From Candidatus Woesearchaeota archaeon (GTDB lineage Archaea > Nanobdellota > Nanobdellia > Woesearchaeales > WJIZ01): 48,562 nt of DNA. The position numbers and the translations under genes are program-made. Below, piece after piece: positions 1 through 8,813 of the stretch (position 1 is the first letter of the stretch; each line of letters opens with the position of its first letter). The stretch lies in NCBI GenBank assembly GCA_018221205.1, contig JAAOYF010000016.1, positions 1-48,562 of the forward strand, in the 5' to 3' direction. The notes under the pieces are model-generated. The model saw only the letters and a list, made by a program, of their open reading frames with translations. It was not told the DNA's origin and ran no database searches.

Positions 1-66
1 GAAGGTCCGATAGACCATGAATCATTTCAGTACTTGGCTGCAGAAGTTGCCAGAGAGAAGCAATAG
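1..66 (+). CDS. possible C-terminal tail of a truncated plus-strand gene
   Basis: Frame 1 is open from the window edge for 21 codons (begins EGPIDHESFQYLAAE, ends REKQ) and stops with TAG at 64-66. It would converge on the ribD gene. The composition looks protein-like, but too little is present to assign a family. A weak resemblance to the EGxxxHE segment of archaeal lumazine synthase was considered, but that segment lies mid-protein, so it does not fit a C-terminus. The rest, 67-125, holds nothing I recognise. It may simply be a chance open frame. Confidence 0.25.
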   Translation, partial: EGPIDHESFQYLAAEVAREKQ

Positions 67-125
67 GCTCAAATTTCGCACTTGGGTACAGAAGGCGAAA
101 GGCTCCAAGAAATGGCTGATTCTAC

Positions 126-1172
126 CTAATTTTTATGCAAAGCCGTTAGAATATGCTTGTTCATCTCGAGAGCTTCCTGCTCGAATTTCTTCAGTTGAGT
201 GACTGAAATGCCATTTTTCTTTAGGAATTCCTCTCCTTCGCACTTTACGAATGTATCTGGTTCTTTGGCTGCGAAGACAACTCTGGCAATCTTGGCTTTT
301 TGGATGGATTCTACACAGCAGCTTGTTTTTGATTTTCTTTTCGTGCAGGGCTCCATTGTTGTATAGAGTGTTGAGCCTACCGGATTCTTTGTTTTGCTTA
401 TGGCTGTTTCTTCTGCGTGATCGTTCTCATGTTCTCTTGTATGGCCAGTTCCGATTATTTCACCACTCTTTTCAAGAATCGCGCCGACTGAGAAATATTT
501 TTTGGATGGAGTGCATTTCTTTGCTTCCTCCAATGCTAATCTCATATATCTATCATCGTTCTTGTACTGTTTGATGGTCATATCTCCTAAAGGTTTTTCA
601 CTTACGAAGGTGAATCTGTCTTTCCATTCTCCCTCTATGAAGTTTGGAGCATCTTTTTCGTTGATCTCTATTTGGGAGATGGCAACTCTTATCTCATCAA
701 CTGCATCTGCTTTGATGAATTCGTAATTTGTCTTGCCGCCCCCTTCCACTAATAATCGTTTTATTCCTTTTTTCCCCAATTCTCCTAATAATTCATTTAT
801 GTCAACTCTTTCTCTATGCTGAATAACTGCAGCATGTTTTTTTATTCGGTTGATGTCCTCTGGTGAAGCTATTCGGGTAGTGAAGATGATTTTTTCTTCA
901 TCTCCTTTCAGGAAATCACTGTCTTCTTTGATATTGCAGTCTTTGGAAATGGCGACTTTAATGGGATTCTTTCCTTTTTCATGTTTTAATGTCAAAGAGG
1001 GATCATCATTCTTCAGAGTAGTGGAGCCGACGAGGATTGCATCTACTTTTGCCCGTATCTTATCGACTTCTTTCAGATCTTCTTCATTAGAAATCCTTAA
1101 CTGCTTCCGGTCTGCTTTTGCTAGCTTGAAGTTCTTTGAAACTGCAGAATTGATCAAGACATAGGGTCTCAT
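126..1172 (-). CDS. ribD: Riboflavin biosynthesis reductase-deaminase fusion (RibD activities, domain order reversed)
   Basis: 348 aa. Residues 1 to about 205 resemble the RibD_C reductase (start RPYVLINSAVS, then DAILVGSTTLKNDDPSLT, later KRLLVEGGGKTNYEF), which reduces the ribosylamino-pyrimidine phosphate with NADPH. Residues about 210-345 form a CMP/dCMP-type deaminase with the zinc signature HAEE followed by TMEPC and CC (cysteine spacing PCxxRxxxxxC). Bacterial RibD has deaminase first and reductase second; here the order is swapped. The ATG overlaps the TGA of ribA by 4 nt (ATGA at 1172-1169), so the two are translationally coupled. The two domains supply steps 2 and 3 after GTP cyclohydrolase II. 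Family assignment is firm from motifs; whether both activities survive is inferred. Confidence 0.88.
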   Translation of the reverse strand: MRPYVLINSAVSKNFKLAKADRKQLRISNEEDLKEVDKIRAKVDAILVGSTTLKNDDPSLTLKHEKGKNPIKVAISKDCNIKEDSDFLKGDEEKIIFTTRIASPEDINRIKKHAAVIQHRERVDINELLGELGKKGIKRLLVEGGGKTNYEFIKADAVDEIRVAISQIEINEKDAPNFIEGEWKDRFTFVSEKPLGDMTIKQYKNDDRYMRLALEEAKKCTPSKKYFSVGAILEKSGEIIGTGHTREHENDHAEETAISKTKNPVGSTLYTTMEPCTKRKSKTSCCVESIQKAKIARVVFAAKEPDTFVKCEGEEFLKKNGISVTQLKKFEQEALEMNKHILTALHKN

Positions 1173-1867
1173 TCTTTCAGACTGGCGCTGTCTATCTGTT
1201 CTAATTCATCAAGCATATGGCCTGATTTCTTCTTCTTTGTCTCGAGATAGGCCTTGTTATATTCATTCGGTTTGATGACGATAGGGATGCGACCATTCAC
1301 TTCAATGCCATGTCTTTTCAAGTCGTTTATCTTCTTTGGATTATTGGTCATCAATTTGATAGATTTGACATTCAAGCTTCTTAGCATATGGGCAGCAATG
1401 GCGTAATCGCGTTCATCATCTCGAAAGCCGAGCATCTTGTTTGCTTCAACTGTATCAAAACCGTCATCTTGCAATTGGTATGCTTTCACTTTATTAGTAA
1501 GGCCGATGCCCCTTCCTTCTTGTCTTAAGTAAAGCACCATACCATACTCTAATTTTCCTACTCTTGTCAATGATGCTTTCAACTGGTCGCGGCAATCACA
1601 TCTCAATGAACCTATCGCATCTCCTGTCAAGCACTCAGAATGTAATCTTACTGGCACATCTTCTTTATTGCAGACATCACCATGCACCAAAGCAATGTGC
1701 TCTTTCTTGTCATGGTCATTATAGAATGCTACGATCTGGAACTGACCGAACCTGCTCGGCAGATCTGCAATGGCGACGATCTTTACGCAGGTCTTTTTCT
1801 TCTCGCCAGGACATTCATGGTCCTTATCGCGGTTGATCAAGTCTTTTATTTTTGGTCGAGTGAGCAT
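1169..1867 (-). CDS. ribA: GTP cyclohydrolase II
   Basis: 232 aa. It converts GTP to the diamino-ribosylamino-pyrimidinone phosphate, formate and pyrophosphate, the first step of bacterial-type riboflavin synthesis. Visible signatures are RLHSECLTGDAIGSLRCDC (zinc-binding cysteines and substrate loop), YLRQEGRGIGL and LMTNNPKKI. The length fits a stand-alone RibA without the RibB (DHBP synthase) domain. It begins 1 nt after the nitroreductase stop and ends overlapping ribD, so it is the middle gene of a three-gene operon. Many archaea use the unrelated GTP cyclohydrolase III, so this RibA route is notable. A lysine-rich C-terminal tail (KKKKSGHMLDE) extends past the core. Confidence 0.93.
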   Translation of the reverse strand: MLTRPKIKDLINRDKDHECPGEKKKTCVKIVAIADLPSRFGQFQIVAFYNDHDKKEHIALVHGDVCNKEDVPVRLHSECLTGDAIGSLRCDCRDQLKASLTRVGKLEYGMVLYLRQEGRGIGLTNKVKAYQLQDDGFDTVEANKMLGFRDDERDYAIAAHMLRSLNVKSIKLMTNNPKKINDLKRHGIEVNGRIPIVIKPNEYNKAYLETKKKKSGHMLDELEQIDSASLKE

Positions 1868-1868
1868 A

Positions 1869-2468
1869 TTATTTCCCTTTGAACTTCCCTTCTATGGCTA
1901 TCTCCTTCAAGGGGCGCCTGTCAGAGGGGATTTCCTTTTCCTGCACTTCTTTAGGAAGGTCTTCTGTCTTGCCTCTTTTTCCTATAGCGATCATAGCCAA
2001 TACTTTGTAATTATCAGGGACTTCAAGCTGCTTTTTAGCTTTTTCGTAATCAAAGCCAGCCATACCATGGATAACTAAATCGCGTTTTGCGCCTTCTAAA
2101 GCAAGATTCTCCCAGGATGCACCTGCATCGAACTCATGTGTGGGAGCGGGCTTGTCATTGTATTCTGCATCTTTTCTTGAGATAACGACCACTAGGGCAG
2201 CTGCATCCTTGCACCAGGACTGATTGAATTCAACCAATAGGTTAAGGAAAGTATCCCAATGCTCTGAATCTCTTTCTGCATAGATATATTTCCATAACTG
2301 GTTGTTGAAGGCAGAAGGAGCCCATCTGGCTGCTTCAAACAAGGCCATGAGTTCGTCTTTTTCGAGCTTCTCTCCAGACATTGCTCTTGGTGACCATCTG
2401 TTTAGGAAGAGCGGATGAATATCATAACCTGCTTTTCTGTGCTTTTTTACTTCTTCTGTCAATTCCAT
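1869..2468 (-). CDS. Nitroreductase-family FMN oxidoreductase
   Basis: 199 aa, about the normal length for a compact nitroreductase. The N-terminal segment RWSPRAMSGEKLEKDEL followed by ARWAPSAFNNQLWKYIY is the typical FMN-binding R-S-R and PS-x-NxQPW-like region; GASWENLALEGAKRDLVIHGMAG and AMIAIGKRG are the later conserved blocks. Such enzymes use FMN to reduce quinones, nitro compounds or enones with NAD(P)H; the physiological substrate cannot be told. It is the promoter-proximal gene of the flavin operon, which fits a flavin-dependent enzyme made together with flavin synthesis. The ATG is preceded by GAGGTGGG, a good Shine-Dalgarno. Confidence 0.85.
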   Translation of the reverse strand: MELTEEVKKHRKAGYDIHPLFLNRWSPRAMSGEKLEKDELMALFEAARWAPSAFNNQLWKYIYAERDSEHWDTFLNLLVEFNQSWCKDAAALVVVISRKDAEYNDKPAPTHEFDAGASWENLALEGAKRDLVIHGMAGFDYEKAKKQLEVPDNYKVLAMIAIGKRGKTEDLPKEVQEKEIPSDRRPLKEIAIEGKFKGK

Positions 2469-2471
2469 ATT

Positions 2472-2511
2472 CCCACCTCAAGATATGTAAAAAAAGAGTG
2501 TATATAAAAGT
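2472..2511 (-). promoter_or_regulatory. Promoter and ribosome binding site of the nitroreductase-ribA-ribD operon
   Basis: On the minus strand a TATA-like CTTTTATATA lies at about 2510-2501 and a Shine-Dalgarno GAGGTGGG at 2479-2472, four bases before the ATG at 2468. The spacing gives a short leader rather than a leaderless mRNA. No FMN riboswitch-like structure fits in this short space. Confidence 0.55.
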
Positions 2512-2526
2512 AGTGTTGAAGTAGAA

Positions 2527-3279
2527 TTATTTATGTGCTTTACCCTTTCTTCTTGCATGCGGCGCAGTTGATCGGGAGGCAAGCTGCTCTAATCCAGATA
2601 CATAGCCAGCCATCTCACCATGAAGCTTGTTCTTATTCGTAGCCAGCTGAGCGTGTCTTACATTGTCGCTGATATTCATTGATTTCATATGGCTGCCGTA
2701 GGCAGCTGCAAACTCTAAACTCTGTTCATCATCGAGTTCTAATGTATAATCCATCAGCACTGAATTATGATACTGCCTTGTATGGTCAGAAGCAAGAGTC
2801 TCTTTGATCATATCAAGAATCTCGTCATTTGTCTTATCCTTCTGGAATGCCTTGAAATATTCTTCGAAATCATGCCCAGATCGCTCAAAAGCCTCTTTCA
2901 CCCTTGAAACAAGGGCTGCATCACTCTTTTCTCCTGAATAATGATGCCAATCGCCTGTCTTTTTGGCCAAGTCCCTAACATATTGTGCAATGCCTTTTTT
3001 AGATGCTTCTACTTTTTTACCGATCTCTTTTCCTGCCCTATCGTATGCTTGCTTGATGACATCAGTGCCGATCACCAAGTGAGCCATAGCATCGACATAA
3101 TGATCCTTTATCTCACCCGAGATATTTGTCTTGCCGTATTTTTCTTTGACAGCAGCATCAACAATTTTTTTATGATCACTATATGCTTCTTTAAACGCAT
3201 CAGAATCTAATGATACTTTTATACCCTTAAGAAGATTCTCAAGATGTTTTTCGGTCTTTGCTTTTCCTTTCTTTGCCAT
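2527..3279 (-). CDS. Hypothetical helical soluble protein
   Basis: 250 aa, not recognised. It is basic at both ends (MAKKGKAKTEKHL; HARRKGKAHK) and its centre is predicted largely helical and charged, with no signal peptide or membrane segment. Possible metal or nucleic-acid ligands are scattered histidines (DWHHYSGEKSD, SDHTRQYHNS), but no known catalytic motif is visible. It has its own upstream AT-rich promoter and is transcribed away from the large operon at 3417; the 250-aa gene ends just before the flavin-operon promoter. The lysine/arginine-rich tails suggest nucleic-acid or ribosome contact; this is a guess. Confidence 0.7.
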   Translation of the reverse strand: MAKKGKAKTEKHLENLLKGIKVSLDSDAFKEAYSDHKKIVDAAVKEKYGKTNISGEIKDHYVDAMAHLVIGTDVIKQAYDRAGKEIGKKVEASKKGIAQYVRDLAKKTGDWHHYSGEKSDAALVSRVKEAFERSGHDFEEYFKAFQKDKTNDEILDMIKETLASDHTRQYHNSVLMDYTLELDDEQSLEFAAAYGSHMKSMNISDNVRHAQLATNKNKLHGEMAGYVSGLEQLASRSTAPHARRKGKAHK

Positions 3280-3294
3280 CTTTATCAGTTTTTT

Positions 3295-3413
3295 CTTATT
3301 TAAGACATTTAAAGCTTTCTATATAAAACTTTCTGTCTTCATTACTGGCAAATAATAACTTTAAATCATGCGTAATCTTTTTAAGCTTCTGAGCAATTTT
3401 TCTCTCAGGGGGT
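3295..3413. promoter_or_regulatory. Divergent promoter region (hypothetical gene / swivel operon)
   Basis: Between the divergent starts at 3279 and 3417 there are minus-strand TATA candidates at 3295-3330 (CTTAAATAAG, TTTATATAG). A plus-strand TATA TCTTTTTAAGC lies at 3376-3386, followed by a strong Shine-Dalgarno AGGGGGT at 3407-3413, three bases before the ATG at 3417. This is the only clear promoter seen before 18.9 kb on the plus strand, so it probably drives the whole swivel-protein operon. Confidence 0.55.
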
Positions 3414-3416
3414 AGC

Positions 3417-4511
3417 ATGAACAAGAAAAATATACGCAAAAAAGTAGGGGAGTTTCTACAGAGCAATAAAGAGAGGATTGAGATCAAGGTCCCGAAGAAT
3501 TTTTCTTTATATTGGGTCAGGAATCCTATAGCAGTGGCATGGAGGATGTTGATTCTTGGTATCTTGACCAAAGTGCCTCCGATGAACCTGAAGAACTGGA
3601 TTTTTAAGCTCTTAGGCTATAATTTTGGCAAAGATGTGTGTCTGCCTGGCTTCATCGATATTGATCCGTTCTTTCCGGAATTGATAACTCTGAAAGAAGG
3701 CATCCTTGTGGGAGGATCTACTACCATTAAGCCCTGGATAGTGAAAGATGGAAAATTAACTTTAGGAAAAATTTGGGCTGGTAGGAGGGTATTGTTTGCA
3801 GGTTGGTCCGGATTGCGGCCAGGTGCCAAGATTCACACTAACACCATCACTGGTTTGCATTGCTTAATCGACACTGAAATTCCAAAAGACAGTTTTGTTG
3901 TCGGACACAATAAAATCTTGAAAACATGGAGCACAGAAGAAGTTGAAAGGCATTTTGGCGAAAGCAAGCATAATCCACATTATGCCAGAAACTACAAAAA
4001 AGAAACAACGAAATTTCGAACAGACCCCTCAGTCAGGAAAATTACGCTTCGAAATGATGGAAACAGGCTAAATGCAGGATGTGACTGGTGGAGAGCAAGG
4101 CCTGTCTGGCAAATCTATTGGAAAGGGGCTCTTGTGGAAGCAAGTCTGCTGTGCCCTTTTGAACCCATCCGCAAAATGCTCATGTGGATCATGGGAGTCA
4201 GGTGGGGAAAAAATTTCAAACTAGGCAAAAAAGTGATGTTTGATCATATCTATGGTGACATGGTACGATTCGGAGATAATTGTGTCATTGAAGACGGAGC
4301 CTATTTTGATGGCCATGACTACACAATCTCAGAAGGGATCTATGGCCGGACCACCATAGGCAATAATTTTCATGCGAAGAAAGGAGCCTATGTCCGCTCT
4401 GGATTAGTCATCGGCAATAATGTCACCTTAGAAGAGCATGCAGTATTGATCAAAGATGCTAAAGACAATGAAGTGTGGGCAGGCGCGCCTGCTAAACTGG
4501 TCGAGAAATGA
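3417..4511 (+). CDS. Two-module left-handed beta-helix (hexapeptide-repeat) acyltransferase-like protein
   Basis: 364 aa. Hexapeptide-type repeats occur twice: about residues 60-165 (NFGKDVCLPGFIDIDPFF through LIDTEIPKDSFVVG) and about 260-360 (WGKNFKLGKKVMFDHIYG through VWAGAPAKLVEK). Each module is introduced by a similar hydrophobic helix plus G-x-x-x-G stretch, indicating an internal duplication. The closing VWAGAPAKLV is typical of O-acetyltransferases that use acetyl-CoA. The architecture resembles the C-terminal beta-helix part of some peptide-synthetase or capsule acetyltransferase proteins. A linker at about 170-240 is charged and of unknown role. It is the first gene of the swivel operon; its TGA overlaps the next ATG (ATGA at 4508). 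Acceptor unknown. Confidence 0.75.
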   Translation: MNKKNIRKKVGEFLQSNKERIEIKVPKNFSLYWVRNPIAVAWRMLILGILTKVPPMNLKNWIFKLLGYNFGKDVCLPGFIDIDPFFPELITLKEGILVGGSTTIKPWIVKDGKLTLGKIWAGRRVLFAGWSGLRPGAKIHTNTITGLHCLIDTEIPKDSFVVGHNKILKTWSTEEVERHFGESKHNPHYARNYKKETTKFRTDPSVRKITLRNDGNRLNAGCDWWRARPVWQIYWKGALVEASLLCPFEPIRKMLMWIMGVRWGKNFKLGKKVMFDHIYGDMVRFGDNCVIEDGAYFDGHDYTISEGIYGRTTIGNNFHAKKGAYVRSGLVIGNNVTLEEHAVLIKDAKDNEVWAGAPAKLVEK

Positions 4512-5971
4512 ACAAACTGATTCCAGAGGGTGTGAAGCTGTGGATCCAGGAAGGAGCTGCTAATCTCCATTTTGGTTGGTATGTCGCGTATTCTTTCATC
4601 ACTGTTCTTCGTAGTTTCTTTGATCTTTACTGCACCATTGTCGTGCTTCAAATAAAGGATAATATCTTCACATATTGTTATGATGAACGTGAGCTGTTAG
4701 CGATTGGAAAAGAATTTGAGAAGCGACAACTTGCTAATGCCAACTACACCCAAGAGCTCATCAGTGATTGGAATGAACGTGTCGAGGCATTCTACCAGGC
4801 ATGTCAGGAAATTCATGAATCTGATTTATCAGAACTAACTGATGAACAACTGGCTTTGCTGTTTGAAAAATTTCTCAATAAATATACAGAAGAGTACGCT
4901 GCTCCCCTCCTAGCGGATTGTCTAGGGTGTTATTGTGAGATCGAAATACAAGACTTGCTTAAATCCCACTTGAAAAAAATAGAAAAGGAGGATCAATTCA
5001 CACGTTATCTAACTGCCCTTACTGCACCCATCCGAGATTCATTTATCGGTGAGGAGAAGATTGAACTCCTCGGTATCACAAAAGATTCCATAGATGGGAA
5101 GGATGTCTCAAAAGCAGTGGCTGCACATCAACAGAAATGGTTCTGGATTCAAAATAGTTACTTACGGGCGATTGTCCTTTCTGAGGATGATTTCATGCAG
5201 CGTATCAAAGAGCATGGGAAAGATCAGGCATATGTGCTGGATAAAGTTGTACATTATTCTGAAGAATTCACTAAGACAAAAACTGAAAGAGAACAGCTAC
5301 TTGATAAGATAGGTGCGTCAAAACGCCTACGGGTCTTACTCTACCTTATGGATGATCATACTTTCTGGCAAGACGAGCGAAAAAAAGTGAACCTACAAGC
5401 TGATCATCATATTGATCTGCTTCTCAAAGAAGTGAACCGAAGAAAAAAGATACCTTTTGACGACCTTCTTTATACCATACCATTCGAGGTCATTGATTTA
5501 CTTCGAGGCGAGCCAGTTGACCTGTCGATTATCCAGAAACGAAAAGAGATAGTGGGTATCATTTACACTCCTGATCAATATTTACCCTTGAATTATGAGG
5601 ATTCTGTCCGACTTGATAAGGAAATCAATAGCCAATATTCTATGAACGGCCTGGCTGATTTATTTGGTACAGTAGCAAATCTGGGAAAAGTAAGGGGAAA
5701 GGTGAAGATCCTCATGGAGCCAGATGATTTTAAGCTCATGGAAAAAGGAGATGTCCTTGTTACTTCTATGACCCGACCTGAGTTTGTCCCTATCCTGAAA
5801 AAAGCTGCTGCGATCGTGACAGATGAAGGAGGGCTTACTTGCCATGCAGCAATTGTTGCCCGAGAATTAGATGTACCTTGCATCGTCGGAACCAAAATAG
5901 CCACTAAAGTCTTAAAAAATGGCGATTCTGTGGAAGTGAATGCGAATCATGGGGTTGTGAGAATTCTATGA
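4508..5971 (+). CDS. Swivel-domain protein 1: unknown acceptor domain + PEP-utilizer phosphohistidine domain
   Basis: 487 aa. Residues about 1-370 are a helical domain I cannot match to a named family, with FWIQNSY near 212 and DERKK near 289, both repeated in the paralogues. Residues about 385-487 form the PEP-utilizer mobile (swivel) domain: MTRPEFVPILKKAAAIVTD, GGLTCHAA (phosphohistidine at about 446), then PCIVGTKIATKVL and NANHGVVRIL. In PEP synthase, PPDK and rifampicin phosphotransferase this histidine takes phosphate from ATP on an ATP-grasp domain and passes it to the acceptor. Here neither ATP-grasp nor TIM-barrel domain is attached. ATGA overlaps join it to both neighbours. Confidence 0.85.
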   Translation: MNKLIPEGVKLWIQEGAANLHFGWYVAYSFITVLRSFFDLYCTIVVLQIKDNIFTYCYDERELLAIGKEFEKRQLANANYTQELISDWNERVEAFYQACQEIHESDLSELTDEQLALLFEKFLNKYTEEYAAPLLADCLGCYCEIEIQDLLKSHLKKIEKEDQFTRYLTALTAPIRDSFIGEEKIELLGITKDSIDGKDVSKAVAAHQQKWFWIQNSYLRAIVLSEDDFMQRIKEHGKDQAYVLDKVVHYSEEFTKTKTEREQLLDKIGASKRLRVLLYLMDDHTFWQDERKKVNLQADHHIDLLLKEVNRRKKIPFDDLLYTIPFEVIDLLRGEPVDLSIIQKRKEIVGIIYTPDQYLPLNYEDSVRLDKEINSQYSMNGLADLFGTVANLGKVRGKVKILMEPDDFKLMEKGDVLVTSMTRPEFVPILKKAAAIVTDEGGLTCHAAIVARELDVPCIVGTKIATKVLKNGDSVEVNANHGVVRIL

Positions 5972-7404
5972 ATAAAGAAACTCTATTGAAAGTGGTGAAG
6001 CAGGATTGGTATATGCAGGGCTTTATCTCTTCAGTAACACTATTCTTTAACCCATTCTATTCTGGGGTGAAGATGAAAAAGTATCATCCGTATACCTATT
6101 CTTATCTGATGAGCTTCCATAAAGATGATTATGGTGAAGCTTACTATGGCATAGATGATATGAAAGCTATGTGGTATGAAATGGAGAAAGCGTACAAGAA
6201 AGATTCACAGCATTTTCTCAAGCAACGGGAAAAATATCGGAAGATTGTTGAGAGTTATCAACCTTTAGTCGAGGAATATGGAAAATTGGATATTACTACA
6301 CTCTCAGAAAAACAACTTATTGAGCTTGCACATGAGATGTTTGAATCTGCTTCTGAAACTGTGTGCATCTGCCATGATATCGAGGCATTCTCGATCACCA
6401 ATGACCGTAAATTGAGGCATGCGATCAAAGATAAGGTCGATGATGAGGCCATCATCAATAGATATGCAGAGCTTCTTGCCCACCCTATCTCTAAATCCTG
6501 GGCGAATGAGGCCGGAGCCGAGCTCTATGATATCTCTCAAATCAATGATAAACAAAAGCAAACCCAACTGCTTCAAGAACATGCACGGAAATACTTCTGG
6601 ATCAGAAATAATTATCTTCATTCTGAAGCGTTGACTGCTGCTGATTTCAGGGAAGAGATGGGGCATATGAAGGATTATGCTGCTATTGATTATGAAGCTA
6701 TCAAGAAGAAAAAGGTGGGTCTTATCACTGAATTAAACTTGGGACAGGATATTCAAGAACTTATCAAGCACATTGAGTTTTTTGTGGATTATCAGGATGA
6801 GCGGAAGAAGAATATCTTGATTTCGAATCATTATGTTGAACGCATTTGCTTTGAGTTTGCACGACGCTTCAATATTCCCAAACCATTAATAAAATATCTG
6901 CTCCCTCATGAGTTTAATCCAGCATTGTTGAAAAATGAAAAACTTCCCTCGATATTGGCAAAACGCAGAGAAGGATACCTTATCATCCTTTCTCCTGATG
7001 AGACTATCGTCATCGAGGGAGATGAGTTGAAAGAGTATGATAAGATATTGCATGAAGGAGGTATTGAGCATGATTCTGATATCCATGGATTGTCTGCATC
7101 TGGTGGAACTGCTATCGGAAGGGCAGTTATCTGCAAGACTGCTGACTCGATGAAGAATCTTCAGGAAGGAGATATTCTTGTTACTGCGATGACGCGGCCG
7201 GAATTTGTTCCTGCGATGAAGAAAGCTGCAGGCATTGTCACCGATGAAGGCGGCATTACGTCGCATGCAGCTATTGTCTCTCGTGAACTAGGCAAGCCGT
7301 GTGTTATCGGAACAAAAAATGCTACTCGCGTCATCAAAGATGGCGATTTAGTAGAAGTGAAAGGCAATCATGGAGTTGTGGTTATTATCAAGGGGGCAAA
7401 ATGA
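5968..7404 (+). CDS. Swivel-domain protein 2
   Basis: 478 aa, same plan as its neighbours. The N-terminus has DWYMQGF (a W-Y-x-Q start shared by several paralogues). YFWIRNNYLHS is near residue 209 and YQDERKK near 277; the swivel domain begins at about 375 (GLSASGGTAIGRAVI), with MTRPEFVPAMKKAAGIVTD and GGITSHAA (histidine at about 433), ending with a short basic tail IIKGAK. The helical region before it is strongly diverged from the other copies except at these motifs, which suggests each copy binds a different partner or substrate. Start and stop both sit in ATGA overlaps. Function is inferred only from the swivel family. Confidence 0.85.
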   Translation: MNKETLLKVVKQDWYMQGFISSVTLFFNPFYSGVKMKKYHPYTYSYLMSFHKDDYGEAYYGIDDMKAMWYEMEKAYKKDSQHFLKQREKYRKIVESYQPLVEEYGKLDITTLSEKQLIELAHEMFESASETVCICHDIEAFSITNDRKLRHAIKDKVDDEAIINRYAELLAHPISKSWANEAGAELYDISQINDKQKQTQLLQEHARKYFWIRNNYLHSEALTAADFREEMGHMKDYAAIDYEAIKKKKVGLITELNLGQDIQELIKHIEFFVDYQDERKKNILISNHYVERICFEFARRFNIPKPLIKYLLPHEFNPALLKNEKLPSILAKRREGYLIILSPDETIVIEGDELKEYDKILHEGGIEHDSDIHGLSASGGTAIGRAVICKTADSMKNLQEGDILVTAMTRPEFVPAMKKAAGIVTDEGGITSHAAIVSRELGKPCVIGTKNATRVIKDGDLVEVKGNHGVVVIIKGAK

Positions 7405-8813
7405 AATGGTGGATATGGGAACGGCCAGCGACCATGCATATGGTATATACTGCTGCCTATTGCGCAGTCAAGCCATTGCATGATCTCTTTAACGCGTGCT
7501 ATGCTGATACGTTGTATGGATTATTTAAGAATGATATGATCAAATATTTTTGCAGCTATAAAGAACTCATTGACTATGGGAGAAAAATCGTCGATGATTT
7601 TGATGATCGAGACTATTATAAGAGTAAAATGGCTGATTGGGAAAAAAGGTGCAAGAAACTTACAGCGTTTTTAGAGAAATTCCAAGGCATCACGTTATTT
7701 GAGCTTTCTCAAGCAGAATTATCTAAGCTATATCATGAATTCGATGATATTTATCTTGAGTGGTGGGCGTTTGCCCAGGTTGCAGAACCCATTGCTTATT
7801 TTTGCGAGGAGGAGTTGAAGAAACTTGCTCCAAAACAACAGGATTTCAATCTTTTAGCATCCCCTACCAAGAGCTCATTTACTGGTGAGGAAGAGCATGA
7901 GCTGTTTGAGATTGTGAAACAAGCTCAACAAGGGGATGTCACTAGCCTTCTGGTGAATCATGCGAAGAAATATTTCTGGTTAGAGAATAATTTTCATGAT
8001 ACGAGGATATTAGGTGCATCTTATTTTGAAGAAAAAGTAAAGAAATTTCTCGATGATGGTGTTGATGTGGAGAAACTAGAAAAGGAGAATCTCAAACGCC
8101 TTACAGAAACCAAACAGAAAAAAACTGCACTGATGGATTCTCTGAACTTGGATGGGGAATCCCGTTTTATTGTCGAATTGATTGATGAATTTGCGTATTT
8201 CCAAGACGTCAGGAAGAAAATTGTGTTGTGGAGCAACCACGTTCTTGATTCTTTTGTTAAAGAGATAAGCAGGCGCTTCACTATTCCGTATGATGATGTC
8301 GCATGGCTCACTGCACCGCTTGCAAAGGAGTTGCTGAAAACAGGCAAGGTTGATCTTGAGTATGTCAAATCATTGAAACATTCTTTTGTGATCTATCGTA
8401 TTGATGGCCGTGTTGAATTGTTTTCCGGAAAAGAGGCCGAGAAGCATCATGAGAAGTTTTTCTCATCTGATGCACAGGAAGTGCGTGAAATCGAAGGCAT
8501 GGTGGCGTGCGAGGGACGGGCAAAAGGGAAAGTGAGAGTAATTGTCGATCCTAAGGAGATGAATACTATGCAGGAAGGAGAGATTTTGGTGACGACGATG
8601 ACCTCTCCAGATTTTGTCCGTGCCATGAAGAAAGCTGCAGCTATTATCACTGATGAGGGAGGCGTTACTTCCCACGCGTCTATTGTTAGTCGCGAGTTAG
8701 GGGTACCTTGTGTCATAGGCACTAAAATCGCGACAAAAGTACTCAAAACTGGCGATATCGTCGATGTTTATGCGAATCATGGCCTGATTAAAGTTGTGAG
8801 GAGGAAAAAATGA
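7401..8813 (+). CDS. Swivel-domain protein 3
   Basis: 470 aa from the ATG at 7401, which overlaps the previous TGA; an open frame reaches back to 7299 but lies inside the preceding gene. The N-terminus is MKWWIWERPATMHMVY. YFWLENNFHD lies at about residue 190 and FQDVRKK near 270 (DVRKK instead of DERKK). The swivel domain starts near 365 (GMVACEGRAKGKVRVIV), with MTSPDFVRAMKKAAAIITD, GGVTSHAS (histidine about 425; the usual second Ala is Ser) and PCVIGTKIATKVL, ending in a basic VVRRKK. The proline of the usual MTRP is kept as TSP. The next gene, a metallo-hydrolase, starts inside its stop (ATGA at 8810). Confidence 0.85.
   Translation: MKWWIWERPATMHMVYTAAYCAVKPLHDLFNACYADTLYGLFKNDMIKYFCSYKELIDYGRKIVDDFDDRDYYKSKMADWEKRCKKLTAFLEKFQGITLFELSQAELSKLYHEFDDIYLEWWAFAQVAEPIAYFCEEELKKLAPKQQDFNLLASPTKSSFTGEEEHELFEIVKQAQQGDVTSLLVNHAKKYFWLENNFHDTRILGASYFEEKVKKFLDDGVDVEKLEKENLKRLTETKQKKTALMDSLNLDGESRFIVELIDEFAYFQDVRKKIVLWSNHVLDSFVKEISRRFTIPYDDVAWLTAPLAKELLKTGKVDLEYVKSLKHSFVIYRIDGRVELFSGKEAEKHHEKFFSSDAQEVREIEGMVACEGRAKGKVRVIVDPKEMNTMQEGEILVTTMTSPDFVRAMKKAAAIITDEGGVTSHASIVSRELGVPCVIGTKIATKVLKTGDIVDVYANHGLIKVVRRKK

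Noticed and set aside
17-202. 61-aa plus-strand open frame at the window start
   Set aside because: It runs antisense into the ribD coding region and has no recognisable features.
7299-7400. Upstream extension of swivel protein 3
   Set aside because: It lies fully within swivel protein 2 and has no paralogue-like sequence; the ATG at 7401 fits the ATGA pattern. The same reasoning removes the extension 13166-13183 of protein 6.
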